A stretch of 64,000 bases of DNA from Congeria kusceri (Eukaryota; Mollusca; Bivalvia; Myida; Dreissenidae). Shown here in pieces: positions 1-11,500 of the stretch (its first letter is position 1; each line of letters begins with the position of its first letter). The notes under the pieces were generated by a model, which saw nothing but the letters and a program-made list of their open reading frames with translations, was not told the DNA's origin and ran no database searches. The stretch spans positions 47,518,881 to 47,582,880 of the forward strand of contig CM051034.1 of assembly GCA_027627225.1 (NCBI GenBank), in the 5' to 3' direction. A program made the translations under genes and the position numbers.

Positions 1-227
1 TACTTAGTACTATTGTACGTTTTAATACCATATGTACGCAACTGTAGGAGCAATCAATGAAACTAGTCATCTTGACAATATGTTCACTTTACGATGTTAC
101 TTAAGCTAAGAATTTAGTTTCAAAGAATTCTGACAAGTGTTTGCAGAGAAACAGAGAAAAATATCCCGAACAAGAACATGAGTTGGCCGCCGGTCAAGTG
201 GCAACAATAATATCCAACGAAGTTTTT
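1..227. other. AT-rich non-coding stretch
   Basis: No coding potential, repeat or RNA gene is visible here. Confidence 0.5.
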
Positions 228-515
228 CGTGGAGCATAAAAACGAAGGCCAGCGAGCACTGTACACTTGTGGAACGGCCCTCTCCACAACAATCCCGCGA
301 TCATTATGCGCGATTCCCGGAGCGCCACTGGAATGGCCGCGGCATCCGCCTGCCAACCCGCAAACGCTACGTACCGCAACAGGATGCAAGGCCAGGTGTA
401 CCTCTGTGGGGTTCAGGTGTACCTTCGTGCCAAATGCATAAGCGGCGGCCGGGGAAGGGCGGGCGGCACCGGAGTCAGCGCCGTAAGAAGTGAACGCCCG
501 GGAACGAAGACACAC
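228..515. other. GC-rich, CpG-dense island
   Basis: This segment is visibly GC-rich and full of CG dinucleotides, while the flanks are strongly AT-rich. Frames are open on both strands (131 codons on minus, 70 to 96 on plus), as expected when TAA and TAG are rare, so none is convincing as a gene. A short direct repeat AGGTACACCTG is seen twice on the minus strand. It could be a CpG island with promoter function, an old GC-rich transposon piece, or an exon of an unrecognised gene. I see no terminal repeats and no protein motif. Confidence 0.45.
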
Positions 516-1958
516 GTCTGTTGCTTATCTGTGTACACCGCAATAGACCTGTCCTAAATATACTGCCACACATTTCGCTAATTTATCATATATCTCTTCA
601 TAGCTTTTCAACGGATTGACAGTTACAACAGTTAAGACAGTAATAACATAGATTTTTAATTTATTATTTCATTAAATCAACTGTACACATCGGGAATGCT
701 AGAATTCATAAAATAGTTTGAATGTAAGTTATTAATTGAAATGTTTAATACGTACTAACGCATTATTTCGATTACAAATTGTCTTGGATGAATGTTTTGA
801 AATATATTTAGACGGCGATGGGTAGATTCGTTTCGCACGTTCGTATTTTGAAGATGGATTACATTTCCACATGCTATTTATATATCGATGCGTGCAATAG
901 TTCAACAAACATAGTTTGAGTTGCACTTTCGTTTTCAAACATGGATTGCATATGAACATATCTTGAATAATGTTTCTGTAATGTACGAAAGCTTTAAGAA
1001 AAGCACCAATCCACTGTAAATTCCAAAATAAATTAGAAAACAAATAGTGTTTACTTATTATTGTTAGGTGGCTATAAACGATACATAATGTAAATCAAAG
1101 CGGTGAACAAGTATGTAGACTAGTATTGTGGAGATGCGTGCAAATACTATGTTGTGGGATCCCAAGATAAACGCGGGGATATTATATATTTCTCATTTCT
1201 TCTCAATGTCATATGTTCAATGTCGCATTAGGTCCTTTAACGAACATGGGACGTAAACATAGCCCGACAAAATGCGCACATATGTTAAGAAAAAGTAAGA
1301 TACTAATTAATTAAGATTACATTAAGTCGGCAAGACAAATAACAAGGGGACAATTTGAAATTATGATATTTATGTTCACTGGTTCAAAATTATCAATCAA
1401 CACATGTATTGTTACTTAATATGTTAAATATTTAATGTGCATTTTACGCATAACTACAAAAGGCTCTAAGATTATTACGCACTGCAGGTTGAATTCTATA
1501 GAAATTTAATAAATACTGTTAAATATTCATGTATAAACATGTAAAACCCTACATAAACATTTCTTGAATTTCTTAAATTGCTATCAAAGGAAGTGGCCGA
1601 TACGTACAAAGAAGTTCTACAAATATTGCCAGCATAAGATATTTACATGTACCGATTCGTGTAGTATATCAGGAGCAGAGGGAGAGCAAATACTTAAACA
1701 AGCATCAATAAACTGTGTTGTTTTTCCGTATAACTCCTGGGTTATGTTAGTTTTTCTTTAATGTTACATACTTTACTAGAAAGGTAAATAACATAACCCG
1801 TTAATCAAACACAATCTTTTAGAATTGTTTCCCTTTGAACATAAATGATTACATAACGATTGGTGGATTGTCAGTTAGCTCTGCTTCATCTAGTGTAGTG
1901 ATGTATGTATGACTTCTTATTTATGAATTCAGTAGTATTATATGTTATAATATACTAA
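516..1958. other. AT-rich non-coding stretch
   Basis: Only short chance frames are seen. Nothing is recognisable as a gene, RNA or repeat. Confidence 0.5.
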
Positions 1959-3152
1959 CAAGAGGGCCCTGAAGGCAATAAGACGCTCACCTGAGACCTT
2001 GTAACCCAATTGGAATTTGCATCCCCGAGGCGTGGCTTTTAATTCCCCAGGGTTATAATATAACAATCTTGAACAAACCTCTGGGCCTTGCGGTTTCAAG
2101 TAAAGATGCTTAAAGAAACTTTGCTATTTAAGTCTATATAAACCATGTGACCCCTGGGGAGTTACCACATTTGACCCCGAGGGCATAATTTGAACAGTAT
2201 TTGTAGAGGACTTCTATACGGATGTTACATACCAAATATGAAACCTCTAGGCCTTGCGGTTTCAGGAGAGAAGATTTTTAAAGTCATGTTGCTATTTAAG
2301 TCGATATAAACCATGTGACCCCGGGGCGTGGCCAGTTTTGACCCCTGGGGCATAATTTGAACAATCTTTGTAGAGGACCACTATTGGATATTACATACCA
2401 AATATGAAACCTATCGGCCTTGTGGTTTCAGGGCAGAATATGTTTAAAGTCATTTTGCTATATATTCAATATAAACCCTGTGACCCCCGGGGCATAATTT
2501 GAACATACTTTGTGAAGGACCACTAAAGGATGTTACATACGAGATATGCAACCACTTGGCCTTGCAATTTCAGGGAAGAAGATGTTTGAAGTCATTTTGC
2601 TATGTATTCTATATAAACCATGTGACCCCCGGGGAGTTGCCAGTTTTGACCCCAGGGGCATAATTTACCACTATGGGATGTTTCATATCAAATATGAAAC
2701 CTCTGGGCCTTGTGGTTTCAGAGAAGATTTTTAAAGTTATTTTGGTATATATTCTATATAAACCAAGTGATCCCCGGGGCGGGGCCAGTTTTGACCCCAG
2801 GGGCATAGTTTGGACAATTTTTGTAGAGGACCACTATAGGCTGTTACATACCAAATATGAAACCTCTGGGCCCTGCGGTTTCAGAGAAGAAGGTTTTCAA
2901 GTTTTCACTTTTAAAATCTATTTTTAGCTCTGGTGGCCTACATATGCAGTGGACCGTAATGATTTGAACAACTTTGAAAGAGGGTCACCTAATGATAATT
3001 CCTCTGAAGTTTTGTAAAAATCTGCCGAGTGGTTTAGGAGGAGATGTTGTTTGAATGAAAAGCTGACGACGAACGCATGTACGCACGCACGACGGACAAC
3101 GGGCGATCACAAAAGCTCACCATGAGCACTTTATGCTCAGCTGAGCTAAAAA
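1959..3152 (+). mobile_element. Non-autonomous element with tandem-repeat core (CACCTGAG ends)
   Basis: The left end reads GAGGGCCCTGAAGG and then GCTCACCTGAG. The right end carries a GACGACGAACGCATGTACG-like stretch, then AGCTCACCATGAGCAC and CTGAGCTAAAAA. CTCACCTGAG on the left and CTCAGCTGAG on the right are near-inverted copies. The element at 30585-31212 has the same two ends and the same plan. Between the ends lies an array of about 160-bp units. No transposase is present. I recall this right end as a common dispersed repeat of bivalve genomes; the superfamily is not assigned. Confidence 0.65.
2065..2900 (+). repeat. Tandem array, ~160-bp unit, about 6 diverged copies
   Basis: Each unit contains AAATATGAAACCTCTGGGCC, a TGCGGTTTCAG motif, a TATATAAACCATGTGACCCC motif and TTTTGACCCC..GGGGCATAATTTG. 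AAATATGAAACC-type anchors fall near 2232, 2398, 2540, 2688 and 2851, with an earlier partial copy near 2075. Spacings are about 166, 142, 148 and 163, the shorter ones reflecting internal deletions. Frames on either strand in this array (62, 65 and 84 codons) are by-products of the repeat. Confidence 0.8.
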
Positions 3153-3329
3153 AATTAAATATTACTTAATCTAAAATCGAAATACGTTTGCTTAACGCCA
3201 ATAGAAGCGCCGGCAAAGTGATCAGACACATTATATTAGAACCACTTAAAACGTTATTCTTTTCTTTAGGCACCGAATATATAAAGAATACTAGGTTAGT
3301 GTTGAATACAGATAAGATTATTAAGCGAG

Positions 3330-3610
3330 GCTTGGACAAAACTAATCCACGAGCCTAAATTACGAGCCTTGTGGTTTAGGTTTTCGTGCCGAGCAAATAA
3401 ACTTTATCTATTTATCCCATCATTTGTTGTCTGTATTCTGAAAATAAACTAAAGCAAATCACCGAATAATACGAAAAACATAAAATGACGTCACGAAAAT
3501 AAACAAATGACGTCATTATTATGCGCGTGTGCTTGCAGTATATTCAGTTAAGTTTATCCCACGGGGTGTTATTTCGTCAATGACAGCTTGAAGATGGGTT
3601 AAATAAAAGT
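3330..3610 (+). repeat. Dispersed repeat with paired TGACGTCA sites, copy 1
   Basis: This aligns with 11206-11500 over most of its length. Shared blocks are GAGCCTTG, GGTTTTCGTGC, GAGC..ATAAACTT, TGAAAATAAACT, ACATAAAATGACGTCAC, the second TGACGTCA, TGCGCGTGT.TGCTTG and TGTTATTTCGTCAATG. A shorter minus-strand copy lies at 20190-20330. There is no coding capacity and no clear terminal inverted repeat. Confidence 0.7.
3486..3515. promoter_or_regulatory. Paired CRE-like palindromes (copy 1)
   Basis: Two perfect TGACGTCA palindromes start at 3486 and 3508, 22 bp apart. TGACGTCA is the consensus cAMP response element bound by CREB/ATF bZIP proteins. That the sites work here is inference; their retention in all three copies of the repeat is what is seen. 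Confidence 0.45.
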
Positions 3611-6424
3611 TTTAAACTATGTTTCTTTAATCACCTGCATCTCTCGAAGTTAAAAAAAGTCCATTAACTCTTTCACGTAGACTAAATTAAAGCCACTAAC
3701 GGTCAAAGGCATTAAAAACCGCTACTGTTTATGTTGACAAAAATATTAAAATTATAAAGGTAATTTTTGACAAGAGAAGGCATGACAGAAATCAAAATAA
3801 TTATGTTTTGCAACCAAAACAGCCCAGCAGAAAATAACAGTTTCGACAGATTCTACCTATTCTTGTCTTTCCAATCATAAACTGTGAAACTGTCCCTCTA
3901 AATACTTTGTTATTCCCAGCATCAATTGTGCATGGGACGTCAGTAACAAGATGCCATAGTTTGGTTTGGAAAAGAAGAAATTCGATTATGTTGTGAATTC
4001 TTGATGACAAATGGTGGGTGATTGATGCTTATTGTAACCACTTCCGTCGTACCACAACGGCATAGTGTTCATTGATATAAATACATATAATGTTATTATT
4101 TAGGTACATTAATGACACCACCATTAATGTACATGCAATTGCAATCGAATTGTCATCAGTACTAAGCACAAACAACGTTTTTAATTATCTATCATATACA
4201 CAGTATCCGAAGCATCCATAACCTTGCACTTAAAAATAAATAACTTTATATTACTTGCTGTCTGAAACAATGCCACTAATTTAACTCGTAGGTTTGCGTT
4301 ATTCTTTCCACGCACATGAAATAGCGAAGAAAGGAAAGTGTTTTACTTAGTACAATAAAGTCATTATGGAAAATAAAATTGATATCTTTTCTGTTTTTTT
4401 GACGAACAAACTACATTCTTTTTTATTGAAGTAACATTTATCAAAATAGCAGACAAAAGACAGCTTTGTTTTTGAATGCCATCTTATCTTTTAAATTGCA
4501 TCCACAGACAGATTTCCGCATCCAAAATAACACAGCAATCTATTTTTTTGCCATTCGTCGGTTGCATCAAAAATGTGATACATGTAAATGATAACGCAAC
4601 TGTGATAGAAGTATAAATAACAACAAATGTGATCCGAACATCTTTAGCATGTCAATAAACCTTTTCAGTCTCTGGCACGCTATTTATTAATGTCAGTAAA
4701 AGACAAATATTTCAGAAAAGTATTTCAACAAACATGAACATGGTTTAACTACATTAAAGAACGTTTTGGCACACAGACTCATGCAATTTGTATACTCGCA
4801 CGTAAATGGCGTCATTTAAACAAAGGTAAAAATCGACATGATTACTAAAGTGTCACGTTATCAGTAATGAAAACACACACAGCTTAACTTCATTATTTAT
4901 GTATAAATCAAAATTTACTTTCTCGTGCATCAGGCATGGCAATGGACGAGGGCTTTCCTTATCGCATACATATAATGTCTTTATAGCACAATATGCGTAT
5001 GTTCTTAAGGAAAGACATTATTTCTTATACACGAGTTTACATTATGAGACGGGTAAAAACAACAAAGACATACATATTAGCAAAAAGTTTAACTTTACAT
5101 TATATGGCTAGTCTTTCTAGATTGATTGTCGCCCATAATGATTTAAGGGAATATTACATCACTCATTCAAGGCCGCGTTGTGTTCCCAAAAATATGATAT
5201 ATGTCAAATAATAACTTCTAAATCATGGTTTTTGCAACATGATACACCATGTGCCAGACATAACTCTTGATAAACAACAAAACCATTAGTATGTGTGTCA
5301 TGTTAGCAAATGTATCCTTGCGATCTCGCCAGGCATAAGCAGACATTTCCAGTGCCAATAATTGACATCATTCGACGCGCACGTACAGGCTATAATAAAT
5401 TGGTCATAAGCTTTTCTGGCATAGTTGCCTATAATTTTTATATCTACGTCTTTAAGGAAGTATGTTTACACAGTATTACATTTACATTTACAGTAATTTT
5501 GGGGCACGTGCCAGTTTGGGACTAGCTATTTATACGACTTTTCTGGAATGTATGAATCATCATGTCTAGAGCAAAGTTAAAATGACAGAAATTTATATTT
5601 AGTGACATTAGTAATAAAACATGTACATGTAAAGGAACGAGTCCTTAGTCAAAGAAGTAATACAAACAGTTGAAACTAAATTCTACTGTAAGTTAAAATT
5701 AAATTAAATTAAATTGTATATAAAATGTATAAATGATTATGTAAACATAAGAGTGTCTAATAGGAAGTGTGTAATATAATTTAATATCTAGTTAAATTCG
5801 TAGTATAGCAGTTTTAAATAAAATAAGTAAAAAATGTATTTTTAAAAAAACTGACCGCGATACATCGAATGTATAAGCAAGTGTTTAATAGACAGGAACG
5901 CGGTTTAAGATGAAGCATTAAAGTAATGACATTTAGCGTTAGTATTCATGTGCTCTTTTTGTCCTTGTTCCTGTATAATCACTAACGAACAGACACTTTC
6001 ATTTGCACGGAACTTAGCCGCCATCAAATAATAGTAAATGGTCTTAGGTTTGAGGCACATGAGACATAAAGTAGCAGTATTCCCTACTGTCAATTATGGT
6101 AGGAATTGAAAGCAGACAAAATAAAATGTGCTGTCAATGGCATTGTCCACAAAAATTAGTGAGGATTGTCAGTCAAACTGACGTCAAGCACTAAAACTAT
6201 CACGTGTTAATGTTAGACTGATGTCCGGAAAAATACCGACGTGACATCTGTGTTCTTATGTATGATTTGCAATAAACTATGTTAGACGACCCATATGTAC
6301 TTTAAATAACTATGTTCTCATGACTATGTCGTGGCGATGAAATCTTTGTTTTTAAAGAAAAGGTAAAATACAATTTAAGTCAGATATTGATATACATCTT
6401 CAGCCGACTTTTACATTTACCGCG
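3611..6424. other. AT-rich non-coding stretch
   Basis: The reading frames here (about 60 to 72 codons) show no motif and no paralogue that I can find in the window. A perfect 11-bp hairpin, GTACATTAATG with a 7-nt loop, lies at 4104-4132. A short TTAAA-type run is near 5695. Nothing else stands out. Confidence 0.45.
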
Positions 6425-6632
6425 CGATCACTATGTCATAAGTCGTCCGTTAACAATCGGCGCAGTATGCAGCCACGGCACATTGACTTATTTTCCTCAC
6501 TGGTATCCATTTATACCCCTGAGTGGAGATCAGCAATGGTGGGATAACCTTTTGCTCAGAAAAGTGGGTTTTCCAATCAGGGACTCCACGATCCCAAAGC
6601 CAGCGTCCTACCACTAGGCCACGGCTTCTTTT
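6425..6632 (-). mobile_element. tRNA-derived SINE (minus)
   Basis: Read on the minus strand from 6632, the head is GCCGTGGCCTAGTGGTAGGA, which contains an A-box-like TGGCCTAGTGG. It continues GCTGGCTTTGGGATC and GGAGTCCCTGATTGG, where the B box is decayed. The body includes GGGGTATAAATGGATACCAG and GTGAGGAAAATAAGTCAATG. This plan (Pol III head, unrelated body, no coding) is that of a tRNA-derived SINE. The 3' boundary is uncertain. The 76-codon plus-strand and 65-codon minus-strand frames here are by-products. Confidence 0.6.
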
Positions 6633-6654
6633 AAATGACAATGTCAATTAAAAT

Positions 6655-6779
6655 GTCCTTGACGGTTTAGATATTGACTAAGATACTGATGTTGTTGGTA
6701 ACATAGAAAGTAATAACAATAAGGTCCTTGACGGTTTAGATATTGACTAAGATACTGATGTTGTTGGTAACATAGAAGG
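6655..6779 (+). repeat. Recent tandem duplication, 69-bp period
   Basis: A segment of about 55 bp beginning GTCCTTGACGGTTTAGATAT and ending GGTAACATAGAA occurs at 6655 and again at 6724 with no difference that I can see. The two copies are separated by a short AATAACAATAAG spacer. Confidence 0.9.
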
Positions 6780-7536
6780 TCAATGAATACAAACATACTG
6801 CATGACAGTTCAATGGTTCAATGGTTCTATGTCCAAGCAATATTTGCCAAACGGATATTTAATAATACATAGCAATAGTAACGTTATTTCTATAATGTGT
6901 TCATTGGCACATTTTTGACAAATTAATGGACTACATGGTGTTTGTTCCAATGTATAATATCATTAGCACATTTTGTTATAGACATATGTACCATTGTACT
7001 GTATACCAACGCTTCAGATATTATACCGTTAAATACAACCAGTACTTACATGTAACAGAGCAGGTCAGTAACAAATTGTATTTTTATTACATATCGTTAT
7101 TAGTTTTACCATTAATGTAATGAACAAAAAATATTGATATTTTATATAGATGGTAAGACAATAATCCATGTATTAGTATATTGTATAAGAATATTGCTAC
7201 GTTTGTTTGGCACAGCTGTGTAAAATTATTAATCGCATGCAGGTTTATTTTGTAACTAAAACATAGTACTCACAAGATTAAATTGGTGTGTTCATGTTAT
7301 TACAATATAACAGATGCTTTGAAATAGACCGTGCCCTTAGTATTCACATTCAAATAAATATTCATGAATAATTATCTTTATAAACAGTGCATCCATTTGC
7401 CGTAATATCGTTTAAATAACAAATGTGATTTTATGTTTGTTTTTACACTTGCTTTGGGCACAACATTTTCGCCGCGAGTATTTACCTATAAACTGTTCAA
7501 GGATGTGTATAGACATTGACAGTTCACCCATTTGTT
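6780..7536. other. AT-rich non-coding stretch
   Basis: Nothing is recognisable here. Confidence 0.5.
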
Positions 7537-7753
7537 ATTTATAATATACGCATACATCGATACACACATTTATAATATACGCATACATCGATACACACAT
7601 TTATAATATACGCATTCATCGATACACACATTTATAATGTACGCATACATCGATACACACATTTATAATATACGCATACATCGATACACACATTTATAAT
7701 ATACGCATACATCGATACACACATTTATAATATACGCATACATCGATACACAC
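7537..7753 (+). repeat. 31-bp minisatellite, exactly 7 units
   Basis: The unit begins ATTTATAATATACGCATACA and ends TCGATACACAC. The span of 217 bp equals seven units of 31. Copies differ by only single bases (for example ATTCATCGAT in one and TAATGTACG in another), so the array is young. It contains the palindrome ATCGAT once per unit. Confidence 0.92.
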
Positions 7754-8309
7754 TTCGTTATTGTAAATATTTGGACTGAATATTAAATGGTAATAATTCA
7801 TAATGTTGCAGTTTCTAATATCATGTTTTTAAAACGTGTATGTTGCTCAAATAAAAGCCTATCAAAACGAACAAATTAATCTCTAATAACATGCATGTAA
7901 ATGTGTTATCATATATAAGACATTGGAATACATATATTCAGAACCATTTTCACCATTAAAAATGTTTCCAATGTGTTTCATTTTAAGGATGTGCAATATT
8001 AGGTAAAATATTTGGGTGATGTTAAAATGTGGATTATTTGTGTACGATATGTAGCAAAGAAAACACGAATCGCTCACATGAAACATTTGTAGAGTCAGTA
8101 GCTGAAGAAAATAATCCGATTGCCAGGGTTATACTGAAGAACAATTTATTTCAGTCACTAGATTAGACGTTTTATGTCTTTTAAATTTATTTGATCGACT
8201 GACAGTTGTACGCTAAACGAAACTGATCATCAGCTATAAAATACAAATTACCGTAATGATACAATAACTGAATACTGGGAAGTAGAGAAACATGGTTCAT
8301 GCTATGGCT

Positions 8310-8348
<39 letters not shown>

Positions 8349-8911
8349 ACATGATGTTACTTTTTCGTTAATTAAAATTCATAATTTGTTTAATAAATAT
8401 TCAAAAGGAAATTAGCAAATATGTAAAAAATAATGCGACAGTATACTTGTTTATGGTCTAAGATTGCTATGATAAATGTGTTATTACACGTGTAATAAAA
8501 TTCTACGTTTCCAACAAACATATCATCACACTTGTACACCATAATTGTATTAAGTAAAATGTTAATACTGACATTATTGTAGAAAGCAAACTTTCCACAT
8601 ACACAAGCTTAGCAAGCAATACTGGATTTTTTCATTCTCATTCATTACCGAAAACATTAGCACCTAATTGTTCCGGCTAAGTACCCACCTGTCAATCATT
8701 AAGCCACTGGCCGCCACGTGCACCCATACCTAGTTTTTACGATTGGCACTCGTTTAGCCGATATATATCGTTATTCTTATTAACAGTACAGGGCGCCTCT
8801 GTGATTGAAGAATATAACTGAACGGTGTGATTCATATTTATACTGAAGTGTTATATGCACACTGTTATTATTACATATGGTAATTTATTTCGCGTACCGC
8901 TTTGCAAAACT
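7754..8911. other. AT-rich non-coding stretch with a (TA)n tract
   Basis: A (TA)n microsatellite of about 28 bp occupies 8315-8342. There is otherwise no supported feature. Confidence 0.5.
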
Positions 8912-9640
8912 ATTAGGGATGGGACCGAATATTCGAATATCGGATAATATTCGAATTTAAAAAACGAATACGAATATTCGATTTTCAAATTTATTTAAAG
9001 AACAAAATTTCTCTTTAAAAAATCATGATTTTTTCCAGTTTGATTGCAAAGTTAACATGAATTCCAGTCGTATTTCCTGCCTAGCAGATGGACGGGGGCA
9101 GTGTAACGTTTTTACAACACATGCCAAACATGTCCAATTAACGACAACAATTGATAACTGGCAGGGGGGGCACGTCTTTACAAGGGCCGCGAATGAACGG
9201 TTTGTAGGAGGCGCGAATGTGACGCATTGTGTCCACAAATAACAAAACTGGGCCATGTTGTGATAAAGGTTTCACAGTTTGCACAAGGCGTACATTGTTG
9301 TGTATTGTCCTTGAGTGACATCTGTACGGTTAACTTGTTTACAGTAAATTACAATTACTCTCAAAATATACCAATCAAAATGAATCTATTACCAGCCAAT
9401 CAGTTTCTTTCATAAAATTAGCATGACCTAGTCAATCTTAATATACGTCATTTGTAAATTATTATCCATTATATCAACACCGTATATAATACAAGAGTCT
9501 TGATAAAAAAACAATGCCACCATCATGTGCTTGGAAGTACTTTACGCGGTCATTAGACAAAACCCAGGCAACGTGTAACCTATGTAATGAGAAATTTGTG
9601 TACGGAACGATTAACAAATTAATAAACAGGGCTAGATAGT
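8912..9640 (+). mobile_element. Truncated hAT-type DNA transposon (5' part)
   Basis: The left end reads TAGGGATGGGACCGAATATT followed by several TATTCGAAT repeats. This is a style of end I associate with hAT elements. About 600 bp downstream a frame opens with a BED-type zinc finger, the usual N-terminus of hAT (ZBED-like) transposases. The frame stops at 9639, and no right terminus (inverted TATTCGA..CCCATCCCTA) is found downstream. I read this as a 5' fragment of a dead element. Confidence 0.5.
9514..9639 (+). pseudogene. BED zinc-finger start of a hAT transposase, truncated
   Basis: A 41-codon frame begins MPPSCAWKYFTRS and continues TQATCNLCNEKFV. The aromatic pair W7/F10 (W..YF), then ATC-x2-C at about residues 21 to 24, matches the first half of the BED zinc finger, which binds DNA in hAT transposases and ZBED proteins. 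The second half, with the paired His/Cys ligands after a GT..L segment, is lost: GTINKLINR is followed by a stop codon. The catalytic hAT domain and dimerisation region are absent. The start is the ATG at 9514, the only one in frame before the finger. A chance C-x2-C frame is possible but unlikely given the W..F spacing and the transposon end upstream. Confidence 0.5.
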
Positions 9641-10496
9641 TTAAATTTTAAATTCCTGTTTCAAATCGCAGTGTATTCACACCCGTGATTATAACGGGGT
9701 ACTGTTTTGTGTGTACTGGACACGCAAGTAATACACCAATTGGTGTCTCTAAACATCAAAGCTTATAACAAATCAAAGCCTAACATAAAAAAAAAGGATT
9801 AATCAAAGCCTGATGCTAAATCTATATAATCGATAGTTCTATTTGCATGCAAATGATGTTGTCGTATACGCTGTTGCAGTTATTTTTGTTATTATATGTC
9901 TACACCCACATTTGGACTACTTAAGCAGTAGACCCAAATTAATTGTATTCGAGGCTCGGTAATTATCCATCAGTGTAAGATAATTTTTATGAATGAAAGT
10001 TATCGCTTTCTTTGCATCAACGTCAGTATTAATCAAAATGTCAGATAACGAACAATATAATCGTATGCTATATTAAGTTGCATTTATATTGCATCCGCAA
10101 ATAGCTGAACTAGTCTAAAATTATCTAAGAGTGATTGTTTCGCAATTGGGATATAGCATTTGCTTTTTATGATTATTGAACTAAATATAATTGATGATCG
10201 TGTCGATAAAATATTGAATGCAAATATAGCAGATAGTTACAATTCAAAGATTTTGTTTTCGGAACTATATGATGACGTTCATTGTGATATTTTCTTCGCG
10301 TAGAAATGTTTTGACAAGATGTAAATTATACAGCATTAAATTAAATGGAAATGTTATAGTTTTTGAAAGTACAAATGTAATATTTATGAATTTAAACATA
10401 AGTTTAAAAAAGACTGTACAAATAATAATTGCGTTATGTATCGGACAAAACTAGAGATTAGATGTAGATTAGTTATAGATACGATCAGTTCTTCTT
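9641..10496. other. AT-rich stretch with an outlying duplicated block
   Basis: Positions about 10020-10230 align in direct orientation with 40725-40900. Shared words are CAAAATGTCA.ATAA, TTGCATTTATATT.CAT and TTTATGATTATTGAAC.AAATATAA. No gene is seen. Confidence 0.5.
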
Positions 10497-10530
<34 letters not shown>

Positions 10531-10531
10531 G

Positions 10532-10566
<35 letters not shown>

Positions 10567-10577
10567 GACGGCTACTG

Positions 10578-10659
<82 letters not shown>

Positions 10660-10734
10660 CTCCAAAGCCACCACCACCACCAACACTACCACCACCTCCA
10701 CAACCACTACAACTACTACTAGTACTACTACTTA

Positions 10735-10805
<71 letters not shown>

Positions 10806-11108
10806 TTTCTACTACTACTATTTCTACTAGTATTTCTACTGCTTCGACTACAACAACAACTACTACTAATACTTTTACTACTACTACTATTACCACTACT
10901 ACTACTACTACTGCTACTACTACTACTAATAATAATAATAATAGTAATAATAATAATGATTCAACTATTATGACTACAACAACACCAAAATCAACAACTA
11001 TTACTACTATTACTACTAGTACTACTACTACTACTACTACTACTTCTACTACTATTACTACTACTGCTACTACTACTAGTACTACAACTACAACTACTAC
11101 TGGTACTA
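10497..11108 (+). repeat. Long interrupted (ACT)n trinucleotide microsatellite
   Basis: About 600 bp consist of ACT/TAC triplets with blocks of CAC, AAC, AAT and GCT variants, followed by a short (TA)n at 11109-11121. Because the period is three, both strands stay open: a 233-codon plus frame of poly-Leu then poly-Thr, and a 107-codon minus frame of poly-Val and poly-Ser. These are artefacts of the microsatellite, with no globular sequence on either side. Confidence 0.93.
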
Positions 11109-11205
11109 CATATATATATATATTTCACCAGTATTAATCATTATTATTTGTAGATGCAGTTTGAAAATGTATTTTTACTTTACCAAAACCAGCGTGTAGA
11201 AAACA

Positions 11206-11500
11206 TGAACCATGAGCCTTGGCGAGTGGTTCGGGTTTTCGTGCTGAGCGATAAACTTATCTTTATTCAATACTTACCTACTATTCAATTTATCCTATTA
11301 TGTTATGTCTTCATTTTGAAAATAAACTCAAGAAAACACACTAAATATTACGAAAACATAAAATGACGTCACAAAATAAAAAAGATGACGTCAATATACT
11401 GCGCGTGTTTGCTTGATTACCACAGTGTTGAAATAAACAAAAAGTTTATTCCATGGCGTGTTATTTCGTCAATGCACGTCTGATGATGGGATAAAAATAA
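11206..11500 (+). repeat. Dispersed repeat with paired TGACGTCA sites, copy 2
   Basis: This is the best-preserved copy. It begins near CATGAGCCTTGGCGAGTGG and ends near TGATGATGGGATAA, and is colinear with 3330-3610. The 70-codon frame at 11154-11366 runs into it and is not supported as a gene. Confidence 0.7.
11364..11393. promoter_or_regulatory. Paired CRE-like palindromes (copy 2)
   Basis: TGACGTCA occurs at 11364 and 11386, again exactly 22 bp apart, although the bases between them differ from copy 1. Function is inferred from the CREB/ATF consensus only. Confidence 0.45.

Noticed and set aside
7537..7753. CRISPR-like regular repeats
   Set aside because: Units are contiguous with no unique spacers and the DNA is clearly eukaryotic; it is a minisatellite.
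10384..11137. 233-codon plus and 107-codon minus frames at the ACT repeat
   Set aside because: Both are translations of a trinucleotide microsatellite and have no globular part.
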